Position numbers and translations under genes: made by a program
Source of the DNA: an uncultured Bacilli bacterium
GTDB lineage: Bacteria; Bacillota_I; Bacilli_A; RF39; UBA660
DNA length: 15,452 nucleotides
Reading direction: 5' to 3'
Assembly (NCBI GenBank): GCA_947625715.1
Contig: CANQPR010000024.1
Location: 1-15,452, forward strand
The notes under the pieces: model-generated
Told to the model about the DNA's origin: nothing
What the model saw: only the letters and a program-made list of their open reading frames with translations
The model's database searches: none
Part shown: positions 1-4,841 of the stretch, piece by piece
Numbering within the stretch: the stretch's first letter is position 1
Layout of the letters: every line of letters begins with the position of its first letter

Positions 1-279
1 AAATACATTTAAACCTGCTCTTAATGGTGTTTTGCTAAAAACAGAAATAGTGATTGCTAAAAATATCCATATTCCAAAATAAGAAAAGACATTTCTTAAA
101 TCTAATATTCCTAGTATATGTTGCCACCATATTGCATCGTTAATACCTAAATTATCTAACCATTTAGAAAATATGCCTAATAAGATTCCTAATAACATTA
201 TTAAAGAAGTATTTATTATTTTATTTTTTGTTTTCATATCTTTATTAGGTTTTCTAATATTATCAAGCCACTTTTTCAT
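1..279 (-). CDS. Partial membrane protein of unknown function (5' end only)
   Basis: The open frame reads from an ATG at 279 to the left edge without a stop, so 93 codons of the N-terminal part are visible and the C-terminus lies outside. The start is set by AGGAGG four bases before the ATG. The protein begins with a basic, polar stretch (about residues 1-20, rich in Lys and Asn), then a hydrophobic segment at about 21-38, a loop with a Trp-Trp pair near 51-52, and a second hydrophobic segment at about 64-81. It is therefore probably a polytopic membrane protein with a cytoplasmic N-terminus. I do not recognise the family. It is the last visible gene of a minus-strand run that starts with a LysR regulator, which may control it. 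Confidence 0.7.
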   Translation of the reverse strand, partial: MKKWLDNIRKPNKDMKTKNKIINTSLIMLLGILLGIFSKWLDNLGINDAIWWQHILGILDLRNVFSYFGIWIFLAITISVFSKTPLRAGLNVF

Positions 280-291
280 TGTGAACCTCCT

Positions 292-520
292 TTACAAATT
301 ACTATTTATCTTTTTTATCATTATATTTTTTAAATATTAGAGAAGTCAAAATTCCTAGCGAAATACCAAAACAAATTCCAACTCCAATTCCTGCATAATT
401 ATTTAATACTTTGCAAAAAACAACACTAAAAAGAATTGTCATTGATATTCCAACACTAAATCCAACACTTAAATATGATCCTCGTTTCATTTTATACACC
501 TCTTACAAATTACTATTTAT
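292..520. repeat. 18-bp direct repeat flanking the 62-aa gene
   Basis: The 18 bp at 292-309 and 503-520 are identical (TTACAAATTACTATTTAT on the plus strand). Read on the minus strand each copy comes just before a ribosome site: the first carries the stop of the 62-aa gene, the second lies before that gene's own ribosome site. The two gene junctions therefore appear to be copies of each other. Confidence 0.75.
302..490 (-). CDS. Small two-helix membrane protein, unknown function
   Basis: 62 residues. The frame could be opened three codons earlier at a GTG (499), but that codon overlaps the ribosome site AAGAGGTG, which sits at proper distance from the ATG at 490, so 490 is taken. Residues about 6-28 and 33-53 are hydrophobic and Gly-rich, and the tail is strongly basic (KKYNDKKDK), which suggests a hairpin of two membrane helices with the tail in the cytoplasm. 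Its stop codon lies in an 18-bp sequence that is repeated just upstream of its own start. It is followed 22 bp later by the next membrane gene on the same strand. No known function; it is not an obvious toxin or phage holin, although size and topology do not exclude these. Confidence 0.6.
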   Translation of the reverse strand: MKRGSYLSVGFSVGISMTILFSVVFCKVLNNYAGIGVGICFGISLGILTSLIFKKYNDKKDK

Positions 521-556
521 TTCACTAAATATTATACCAAAAAAAAGACCTAATAG

Positions 557-853
557 CTACGCATTAGAGCTTTTATCTTTATTTTTTGAACTACAATTTA
601 ATATAAAGGTATATAAAATATCTTTTTGTAAATCTTCATCATAAGTTAAGAAATCACCAATAGCTCTTGGTACTTCAATTTTTTTACGATGACATACATC
701 GATTATTAAGTCTAAAAATTTATATTTTTGTGATATATCAATTATAGGAACTTTTAAACTGACATTGAACTCACGCATATCTTTGCGATCTAATGAGTTA
801 TTAATTAATTTAGCAAAATCAATTGTTTCTTTTAAAATTATATTTCTATCCAT
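557..853 (-). CDS. 98-aa protein of unknown function, coupled to the LysR gene
   Basis: The ATG at 853 lies 8 bases inside the end of the LysR gene, so translation is probably coupled. Only a weak ribosome site (AAAGTGATG) precedes it, which fits coupling. The protein is soluble, charged and without Cys clusters apart from two isolated Cys; it looks mostly helical, with a Lys/Ser-rich tail. No family is recognised. Its place directly behind the regulator suggests a role in the same pathway, but the sequence gives no hint of a reaction. Confidence that it is a real gene rests on the overlap, the length and codon use like its neighbours. Confidence 0.65.
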   Translation of the reverse strand: MDRNIILKETIDFAKLINNSLDRKDMREFNVSLKVPIIDISQKYKFLDLIIDVCHRKKIEVPRAIGDFLTYDEDLQKDILYTFILNCSSKNKDKSSNA

Positions 854-1754
854 TTATATCATCACTTTCATTTATTACCATTTTTACAAAATCTAATACA
901 ACACGATTTACATTTTTAGGATATATTATACCAATAGGGTTAATAGGCATTTGTTCTTTTAAATCAATTTTAACAAGATCATATTCCTTTAATTCATCTT
1001 CCATAAAATATCCTATGTAATCATTATCTTTTATAAAATCAGCCATAAGTTTAGAATCAGGCATAAGATGTTGTGGTGTAAGTTTAATTTTATATACTTG
1101 TAAAAAATCATCTAGCATTTGTCTTCTACGAGAACTACCTGATATAACTAATTTATAATTAGATAAATCTTTTAAAGAATGTATATCATTTTTTATTTTT
1201 TCATAATAAGATTTAGAACAAGCAAAACAAGTTTTAAATTGAGTGATAGGTTTTATTTCTATATCAAACTTTTCACTATAATTATTATTTGGTATGTAAT
1301 CTATTAAAACATCAATTTTACGATTTAATAAATAATCGTTTAAATTAGATGCACTATCAATAAATATTTTATATTTTACATCAGGATAAAGTTTATTAAA
1401 TTTTGTAAGAAATTTTGAAAGACCAAAGTCAGCAATATTTCTTGTTGTACCAATAGTCAAGACAACATCTAAATTAGATAATAATTCTTCACTTGAAAAA
1501 ACATTAATACTATCAAAAAATTTTTCAAGACTTTTAAATAATCTTTCACCATCCAAAGTAAGTTCAAAACCTTTATTATTTGTACTAACCAAAGACAAAT
1601 TTAAAATTGACTCTAGTTCTTTAACACTTCTTGTTAAACTAGATCCTGATATATTATTTTTTCTTCCTGCTTCAGCATAATTTTTTTCTTTAGCAGAAAT
1701 ATAGAAATCATAATAGTAAGCAAAATTATTTCTTAAATCATATAGGCTGAACAC
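846..1754 (-). CDS. LysR-family transcriptional regulator
   Basis: About 302 residues, the usual length of the family. The N-terminal 60 residues form the winged helix-turn-helix: the segment around NYAEAGRKNNISGSSLTRSVKELE matches the LysR pattern of a recognition helix followed by 'LE..L...L' and then a 'G..LT..G' wing. From about residue 90 a periplasmic-binding-like effector domain follows (GTTRNIADFGLSKFL, then IDVLIDY). A GTG at 1763 is in frame, but it overlaps the ribosome site AGGGGTG; the GTG at 1754 is six bases behind that site and is preferred. Family knowledge: LysR proteins activate or repress nearby genes when a small effector binds. Here the regulator is the first gene of the operon it probably controls, not divergent as is more common. 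The effector cannot be told from sequence. Confidence 0.9.
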   Translation of the reverse strand: MFSLYDLRNNFAYYYDFYISAKEKNYAEAGRKNNISGSSLTRSVKELESILNLSLVSTNNKGFELTLDGERLFKSLEKFFDSINVFSSEELLSNLDVVLTIGTTRNIADFGLSKFLTKFNKLYPDVKYKIFIDSASNLNDYLLNRKIDVLIDYIPNNNYSEKFDIEIKPITQFKTCFACSKSYYEKIKNDIHSLKDLSNYKLVISGSSRRRQMLDDFLQVYKIKLTPQHLMPDSKLMADFIKDNDYIGYFMEDELKEYDLVKIDLKEQMPINPIGIIYPKNVNRVVLDFVKMVINESDDING

Positions 1755-1780
1755 GAATATCACCCCTAAAATTGTTTTAT

Positions 1781-1809
1781 ATACTACATCAAAAGTAGTG
1801 AAAAGTCAA
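1781..1809 (-). promoter_or_regulatory. Promoter of the LysR operon with embedded dyad
   Basis: On the minus strand TTGACT (1809-1804) and TAGTAT (1786-1781) are 17 bp apart, a good vegetative promoter that starts transcription a short distance before the LysR start codon. The spacer and -10 contain the dyad ACTAC-N7-GTAGT (1783-1799), a possible operator for the LysR protein itself. Just upstream is a second weak dyad, GGA-N8-TCC (1817-1830). Confidence 0.65.
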
Positions 1810-1857
1810 TATAATAGGACAATTTTATCCAATTATAACCAAATAAAAAAGATATAT

Positions 1858-1872
1858 AAAATACCTTATTTT
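1858..1872 (-). terminator. Weak AT-only hairpin at the end of the double-HTH gene
   Basis: AAAATA-N3-TATTTT overlaps the stop codon and is followed on the minus strand by a T-rich run. The stem has no G:C pair, so termination is doubtful. Confidence 0.25.
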
Positions 1873-2315
1873 AAATGCTTATTATCAGATCTTCCAAGTA
1901 CCCAATCAATAGAGTAATTACTATATTTGCATAATTCTATTAAAAAGGAACTTAAAATCAAAAATTTTCCATTTTCATAATTACTAATAGCTGATGATGA
2001 AGTATTAAATTTATCAGATAAATCCCTCATAGTAAGTTTTAATGATTTTCTAATTTCTTTTAATCTTGCAGAAACCAATTTCATATCTATTGCATCTGAA
2101 GATTTTATTCGAGTTCTTTTATTTGAAATACCTAACATATAATCAATACTTACTTCAAAATAATTGGCTAATTGATTTAATCTTTTTGTTGGTATGGATA
2201 GTTTTCCATTTTCCCACTCGGAATATACTGATTCAACAACACCAATAGCTTTAGCAACATCTTTTTTCTTAAGATCATGTTCATCTCTTAAGTCTTCTAA
2301 TCTTTCATTACTCAT
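1866..2315 (-). CDS. Tandem double-HTH Xre-family regulator
   Basis: The protein has two helix-turn-helix domains of the Xre/Cro type in a row. The first (about residues 5-65 from the chosen start) contains KKKDVAKAIGVVESVYSEWE and ends with the typical 'VSIDYMLG'. The second (about 80-145) contains TMRDLSDKFNTSSSAISNYE and ends with 'YSIDWVLG'. The repeated ending 'SIDWVLG' supports an internal duplication. An ATG at 2327 is in frame but overlaps the ribosome site AAGGATGG; the ATG at 2315 (149 residues) is preferred. It has no sensor domain, so it is probably a repressor or antirepressor acting on itself and neighbours, as in phage and integrative elements. Direct repeats about 40-70 bp upstream are candidate binding sites. 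Confidence 0.88.
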   Translation of the reverse strand: MSNERLEDLRDEHDLKKKDVAKAIGVVESVYSEWENGKLSIPTKRLNQLANYFEVSIDYMLGISNKRTRIKSSDAIDMKLVSARLKEIRKSLKLTMRDLSDKFNTSSSAISNYENGKFLILSSFLIELCKYSNYSIDWVLGRSDNKHLK

Positions 2316-2354
2316 AAATATAACCATCCTTACAAAACAAATTATCCTATTAAA

Positions 2355-2388
2355 TTCGGCTATATTTGATTTTCTTCGGCATATTTGA
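2355..2388. promoter_or_regulatory. Direct-repeat operator candidate upstream of the double-HTH gene
   Basis: TTCGGCTATATTTGA (2355-2369) and TTCGGCATATTTGA (2375-2388) are the same sequence with one base inserted. They start exactly 20 bp apart, about two helical turns, so two repressor molecules would sit on one face of the DNA. They lie in the upstream region of the double-HTH gene. Binding by that protein or by the neighbouring Xre protein is inference. Confidence 0.6.
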
Positions 2389-2402
2389 GCAAAGTATGAT
2401 AT

Positions 2403-2441
2403 AATAAAAAAAGAAATAGCAACTTGCGATTGTTATTTCTT
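2403..2441 (-). terminator. Terminator of the 86-aa Xre gene
   Basis: The arms at 2411-2422 and 2430-2441 pair over 12 positions with one mismatch (AAGAAATAGCAA against TTGTTATTTCTT) around a 7-base loop. Read on the minus strand the stem is followed by a T run (2412-2404). The stem overlaps the stop codon of the gene. Confidence 0.75.
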
Positions 2442-2693
2442 CGGATTAGTTAAATTTACTCGTTCGGGCAAATTATCATAATCATCTCGTTCCAAAAATA
2501 ATTCAAATGCTTTTACATCAAGAGCTTTAGCAATCTTTTCAATTTTATCTAATGATGGACTATGTTGACCTCGTTCTAATCTGCCAACATAATTTGGACT
2601 AACATTTAAGACTTCTGCTAAATGCTCTTGTGTATATTTTTTTCTGTAACGATGATATTTTACATTTTTACCTAAAATAGTTTTAAGTTTCAT
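2433..2693 (-). CDS. Single-HTH Xre-family repressor (86 aa)
   Basis: An Xre/Cro-type helix-turn-helix fills the first 65 or so residues: KKYTQEHLAEVLNVSPNYVGRLE gives the two helices with the usual Gln at the start of helix 2, and 'G.HSPSLDKIEKIAKAL' closes the domain. A short acidic/polar tail follows with no effector domain. The frame can be extended to 2741, but a GTGGTG ribosome site five to six bases before the ATG at 2693 decides for the shorter form. The gene is divergent from the three small genes on the plus strand, the usual layout for a repressor controlling both itself and a divergent operon. A 9-bp inverted repeat covers its start region. Confidence 0.88.
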   Translation of the reverse strand: MKLKTILGKNVKYHRYRKKYTQEHLAEVLNVSPNYVGRLERGQHSPSLDKIEKIAKALDVKAFELFLERDDYDNLPERVNLTNPKK

Positions 2694-2721
2694 CGTATCA
2701 CCACATATATAATGATACGAT
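2692..2721. promoter_or_regulatory. 9-bp inverted repeat over the start of the Xre gene
   Basis: ATCGTATCA (2692-2700) and TGATACGAT (2713-2721) are perfect inverted repeats separated by 12 bp. On the minus strand one arm ends inside the ATG and the loop holds the ribosome site. It may be the operator of the Xre repressor, or an mRNA hairpin that hides the start codon. Confidence 0.6.
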
Positions 2722-2790
2722 TTTCTTATTAAGTTTACCACAACCTAAACTGTATAGATAAATTTGACTAATCCAAAAATCTTAAAACAG

Positions 2791-2818
2791 AAAGGAGTGA
2801 ATGGATAACTTTATTTGA
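2791..2818 (+). other. Strong ribosome site with a five-codon mini-ORF
   Basis: AAAGGAGTGA (2791-2800) is directly followed by ATG GAT AAC TTT ATT TGA (2801-2818), a possible leader peptide MDNFI. The site is too far from the next long frame (start at 2844) to serve it directly. The sequence ATTTGACTAAT is repeated at 2762-2772 and 2813-2823, on both sides. Confidence 0.35.
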
Positions 2819-2843
2819 CTAATAATCATTAAAGAATTTTACT
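2815..2843 (+). promoter_or_regulatory. Possible promoter of the small-gene operon
   Basis: TTGACT (2815-2820) and TTTACT (2838-2843) are 17 bp apart. If used, transcription would begin near 2850, after the first ATG of the 100-aa frame, so either the mRNA starts just inside the frame and an ATG at 2865 is used, or another promoter further upstream (TATAGA near 2753) operates. Confidence 0.35.
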
Positions 2844-3146
2844 ATGCATTTTACTAAACCTAAAATGATGCTTAAAGAAGTAAGTAAGTTAATTAATAGC
2901 AAAGAATTTAAAATATATATTGATTATGGATTTATAATCCTATATGATATATATCATTGCGAATTAATCATAACTTATAAACAAACCAAATATGCAGTAA
3001 CACTTGTAAATAAAGCAGAGCAATTTTATTGGCATCTAGTACCATATAATAAATCTTTCTTTGAAACATCTATTAAAAATGGACTGACAATCGTTTTATT
3101 TGCAATTAAAGAAAATGAAGAGTTGTATGTAAAGAAAGGGAAATAA
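2844..3146 (+). CDS. 100-aa protein of unknown function
   Basis: The start is unsure: the ATG at 2844 has no real ribosome site, nor do the in-frame ATGs at 2865 and 2868 (giving 93 or 92 residues). The protein is compact, with alternating hydrophobic and charged residues (FKIYIDYGFIILYDIY, then CELIITYKQTKYAVTLV), which suggests a small beta-rich soluble domain, followed by a helix and a Lys-rich end. There is no signal peptide or known motif. It opens a three-gene operon with close spacing (3 bp, then 4 bp) opposite an Xre repressor. I do not recognise the family; the setting suggests a mobile-element cargo gene. Confidence 0.6.
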   Translation: MHFTKPKMMLKEVSKLINSKEFKIYIDYGFIILYDIYHCELIITYKQTKYAVTLVNKAEQFYWHLVPYNKSFFETSIKNGLTIVLFAIKENEELYVKKGK

Positions 3147-3149
3147 TAT

Positions 3150-3341
3150 ATGAAAGAAAAAGTAGCAGTAAATGGAAGTAATGATAAATTAGAATGCTTT
3201 GCACGAATATCAGAAAATGTATGCAATGCATTAAGAAAAAAAGAATGCAGTAATTGTAGTTTTTACAAAAATAAAAAAGAAGTTCCTAACTATAAGAATT
3301 TAATAGATAAGGACTTACTTATTAAGGTTGGAAAGGAGTAA
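3150..3341 (+). CDS. Small Cys-rich, possibly zinc-binding protein (63 aa)
   Basis: A good ribosome site (GAAAGGG) precedes the ATG. The middle holds four cysteines: C17, C25 and then C34-x-x-C37 followed by S-F-Y-K. A C-x-L-...-C-x-x-C-x-F-Y-K pattern is familiar from small proteins of phages and conjugative elements (recollection, not searched), where it is thought to bind a metal ion. The rest is charged and lacks a membrane segment. The gene's last codons contain the ribosome site of the next gene, so the two are surely co-transcribed. Function unknown. Confidence 0.65.
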   Translation: MKEKVAVNGSNDKLECFARISENVCNALRKKECSNCSFYKNKKEVPNYKNLIDKDLLIKVGKE

Positions 3342-3345
3342 AAGT

Positions 3346-3594
3346 ATGTTAAAAAAGGATTGTTTAAAAGATAGTAAAGAAATTATAATAAAGGATGATA
3401 AATCATTACCTTATGATCAAATTGAAAATCAAGATAAAATAACATTTGTAGTTACAACAAAAGATGAAACAACATTAACAAAAATACTTAAGGCTATAGT
3501 TAAAATTGAAAAAGAGTATAAAAATAAGGAAATACAAGTTATAATTTCTAGTAGTTATGAAAAGCTACATAAATTAACAAATGGTATTTTATAA
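3346..3594 (+). CDS. 82-aa protein of unknown function
   Basis: A TTG at 3328 would extend the frame, but AAAGGAG at 3332-3338 lies seven bases before the ATG at 3346, so this ATG is taken. The protein has an acidic/basic N-terminal third, a strand-like segment (KITFVVTT), a helix (LTKILKAIVKIEKEYKN), another strand (IQVIISSS) and a C-terminal helix, a beta-alpha-beta order that suggests a small globular fold. No Cys pairs, signal or membrane segment. It is the last gene of the three-gene operon and a terminator follows 16 bp behind the stop. Confidence 0.65.
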   Translation: MLKKDCLKDSKEIIIKDDKSLPYDQIENQDKITFVVTTKDETTLTKILKAIVKIEKEYKNKEIQVIISSSYEKLHKLTNGIL

Positions 3595-3609
3595 TTTTTA
3601 TCATTATAG

Positions 3610-3640
3610 AACAACTGCTAGTACAGAGTTGTTTTTATTT
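3610..3640 (+). terminator. Terminator of the three-small-gene operon
   Basis: AACAACT (3610-3616) pairs with AGTTGTT (3627-3633) around a 10-base loop and is followed by TTTATTT. The minus strand has no U-run after the stem, so it seems to work for the plus strand only. Confidence 0.7.
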
Positions 3641-3871
3641 TGTCTTTTTATCCTTATAAATAACACTCTTAATTATTTCATAATCTGACATATCAACATC
3701 CATAGATTTATCTTGTGGATCAATATAATCCATTAAGTGAGTTATCAAATTAACAATCTCATCATCTATCTCTTTGGGATAGCCTAAACAAAAATGTTGA
3801 TATACAGAATCAAGAACATGATATGTTACAAGAACAGCCTCATTGATTTTAAAATCTTTTTTTGTTATCAT
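3635..3871 (-). CDS. 78-aa acidic protein of unknown function
   Basis: ATG at 3871 is preceded by GAGGTG at proper distance. The protein is acidic, predicted mostly helical, with a motif YHVLDSVYQHF in the first half, DDEIVNLITHLMDYIDP in the middle and a Lys-rich end. No metal site, signal or membrane helix. The gene is convergent with the three-gene operon and stands alone between it and the tRNA terminator. I do not recognise the family; small acidic helical proteins of this kind occur in mobile elements, but this is only context. Confidence 0.6.
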   Translation of the reverse strand: MITKKDFKINEAVLVTYHVLDSVYQHFCLGYPKEIDDEIVNLITHLMDYIDPQDKSMDVDMSDYEIIKSVIYKDKKTK

Positions 3872-3933
3872 TACAAGTCACCTCTACAATATCAATGTTA
3901 ACTCTGTTCAAAAACATATACAAGTTATTAATT

Positions 3934-3965
3934 AAAAAAAGAATCTAATTTTTAAAACTAGATTC
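3934..3965 (-). terminator. Terminator downstream of tRNA-Trp
   Basis: GAATCTA (3941-3947) and TAGATTC (3959-3965) pair around an 11-base loop; on the minus strand seven Ts follow (3940-3934). A short extra hairpin, TCGCT-AAAA-AGCGA (3977-3990), lies between it and the tRNA. Confidence 0.75.
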
Positions 3966-3999
3966 GTGTATCTAAATCGCTAAAAAGCGAACATTTGCT

Positions 4000-4073
4000 T
4001 GGCAGGGGATAAGTGAGTCGAACACTTAACCTCAGTTTTGGAGACTGATATTTTACCATTAAACTAATCCCCT
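4000..4073 (-). tRNA. tRNA-Trp (anticodon CCA)
   Basis: On the minus strand the acceptor stem AGGGGAT pairs fully with ATCCCCT, followed by discriminator G and an encoded CCA. The D-arm is GTTT-AATGGTA-AAAT. The anticodon stem TCAGT/ACTGA holds the loop CTCCAAA, which places anticodon CCA at 34-36 and reads UGG. The T-arm AAGTG-TTCGACT-CACTT is perfect. G73 is typical for bacterial tRNA-Trp. A near-perfect promoter and a terminator show a stand-alone unit. Compared with the decayed copy at 4290-4364, the D-arm and stems are clearly different, so the two are not a recent duplication. Confidence 0.95.
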
Positions 4074-4099
4074 AGAAATGCTTTCTTCAAAGCAAATAT

Positions 4100-4128
4100 A
4101 TTATACAAAATTTACTAATTTTTATCAA
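4100..4128 (-). promoter_or_regulatory. Promoter of tRNA-Trp
   Basis: TTGATA (4128-4123), 17-bp spacer, TATAAT (4105-4100) on the minus strand; close to the vegetative consensus. The tRNA begins 27 bp after the -10. Confidence 0.85.
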
Positions 4129-4289
4129 TATGTACTGAATAAAAAATGATAAAAATTAAATAAAATTGATTAACTAAAATTAAAAATAATTAAAACTTTT
4201 TTTCATCGTTTGGTACAATTTCTCGTACAATTTTTTAAGTTTTTATTATTTTCTAAATTATATTTATCGGTTTTTCCCATAAATAAAGG

Positions 4290-4364
4290 GTTTGCTAAAT
4301 AGTAGAGTTAAACCCCAACTATGTGTTTTGGAGACCGACGTTCTACCAACTGAACTATACCCCT
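4290..4364 (-). pseudogene. Decayed tRNA-Trp gene
   Basis: Read on the minus strand, the first 40 bases are a normal tRNA-Trp 5' half: acceptor strand AGGGGTA, D-arm GTTC-AGTTGGTA-GAAC, then TCGGT and the loop CTCCAAA with anticodon CCA. The second half is broken. The 3' strand of the anticodon stem reads ACACA where ACCGA is needed, giving two mismatches. The T-arm has lost a base and pairing. No TACCCCT exists to close the acceptor stem and no CCA is present. The remaining resemblance of the 3' half to tRNA (GTTGGGGTTTAACTC) favours decay by point mutation and small deletion over a clean cut. An extended -10 promoter is still present upstream. Confidence 0.8.
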
Positions 4365-4383
4365 AAATTCCAAAGCCACTAAT

Positions 4384-4389
4384 AGTATA
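4384..4389 (-). promoter_or_regulatory. Extended -10 in front of the decayed tRNA-Trp
   Basis: TGTTATACT on the minus strand gives a TG-n-TATACT extended -10 about 20 bp before the tRNA 5' end; there is no good -35. A relic of the former tRNA promoter that may still be active. Confidence 0.5.
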
Positions 4390-4444
4390 ACATAAATTTT
4401 TAAAATGTACATAAATTTTTGTAAGAGCAATATTAATAATTTTG

Positions 4445-4473
4445 TTTACATTAAGATTATTTTTTGCTAAAAT
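4445..4473 (+). promoter_or_regulatory. Promoter of the rpsF-ssb-rpsR operon
   Basis: TTTACA (4445-4450), 17-bp spacer, TAAAAT (4468-4473) preceded by TGC, an extended -10. Transcription is expected near 4480. The stretch 4074-4547 has no protein gene; it holds the tRNA-Trp promoter, the decayed tRNA, this promoter and the leader below, and otherwise only AT-rich DNA. Confidence 0.75.
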
Positions 4474-4480
4474 ATAGGGC

Positions 4481-4538
4481 GAGTAAGAAATTTACTCCTT
4501 GCTTTTTAAAAAATAAAAAGCCATTGGACCATAAGGAG
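4481..4538 (+). promoter_or_regulatory. Structured rpsF leader, probable S6:S18 autoregulation
   Basis: Two foldings compete. Hairpin A: GAGTAA (4481-4486) with TTACTC (4492-4497). Structure B: CTCCTT (4495-4500) with the ribosome site AAGGAG (4533-4538), continued by GCTTTTT (4501-4507) with AAAAAGC (4515-4521), leaving an 11-base bulge 4522-4532 (CATTGGACCAT). A and B share 4495-4497, so they exclude each other; B hides the rpsF ribosome site. Known: in many bacteria the S6:S18 complex binds a leader element in front of rpsF and represses its own operon. That this element is that binding site is inference from place and structure. Confidence 0.65.
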
Positions 4539-4547
4539 GTGTAGAAA

Positions 4548-4838
4548 ATGCCAAAATACGAAATTATGTTTATCGTTAAAGCTACTATTGAAGCTGATTT
4601 AGTTAAAAAGACAGCTGAAAATTATAAAAAATTAGTAGAATCTTTAAAAGATAAAGTTATTGAATTCAAAGAATTAGGTGAAAAAAAATTAGCATATCCA
4701 ATCAAAAAAGAAATAAATGGATATTATTTTGTTATGCAAATTAATGCTAATAGCGATACCATTGCTGAATTTGATCGAAAAATTCGTCTTGATGAAAATG
4801 TTTTAAGACATTTAATAATCCGTTTAGATGAGGAGTAA
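4548..4838 (+). CDS. rpsF: Ribosomal protein S6 (bS6)
   Basis: 96 residues, the usual length in Firmicutes. It starts with the typical YEIMFIVKA strand and contains KLAYPIKKEINGYYFVMQI, the conserved central part where S6 contacts S18, and ends with RLDENVLRHLIIRLDEE. S6 is a small beta-alpha-beta protein of the 30S platform, bound to S18 next to 16S rRNA. AAGGAGGTG precedes the ATG at good distance and is the sequence hidden by the leader structure. The stop is followed three bases later by the ssb start, and rpsR comes third, the classical order rpsF-ssb-rpsR. Nothing unusual in the protein itself. Confidence 0.97.
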   Translation: MPKYEIMFIVKATIEADLVKKTAENYKKLVESLKDKVIEFKELGEKKLAYPIKKEINGYYFVMQINANSDTIAEFDRKIRLDENVLRHLIIRLDEE

Positions 4839-4841
4839 AAA

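Noticed and set aside
411..644. Plus-strand open frame of 77 codons
   Set aside because: It runs opposite to two better-supported minus-strand genes, has no ribosome site, and its composition is that of an antisense shadow.
1..4000. Complete prophage or integrative element
   Set aside because: No integrase, transposase, relaxase or structural phage gene is in view; only context suggests an island.
4000..4073. UGA-reading tRNA-Trp (mycoplasma-like code)
   Set aside because: The anticodon is CCA, not UCA, and several core genes end with TGA.
4213..4232. GTACAATT repeated twice, 12 bp apart
   Set aside because: Short, AT-rich and isolated in non-coding DNA; cannot be told from chance.
4290..4364. 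T-box or other tRNA-like riboregulator
   Set aside because: It lies on the opposite strand to the nearest gene, rpsF, and fits a plain tRNA 5' half followed by decayed sequence.
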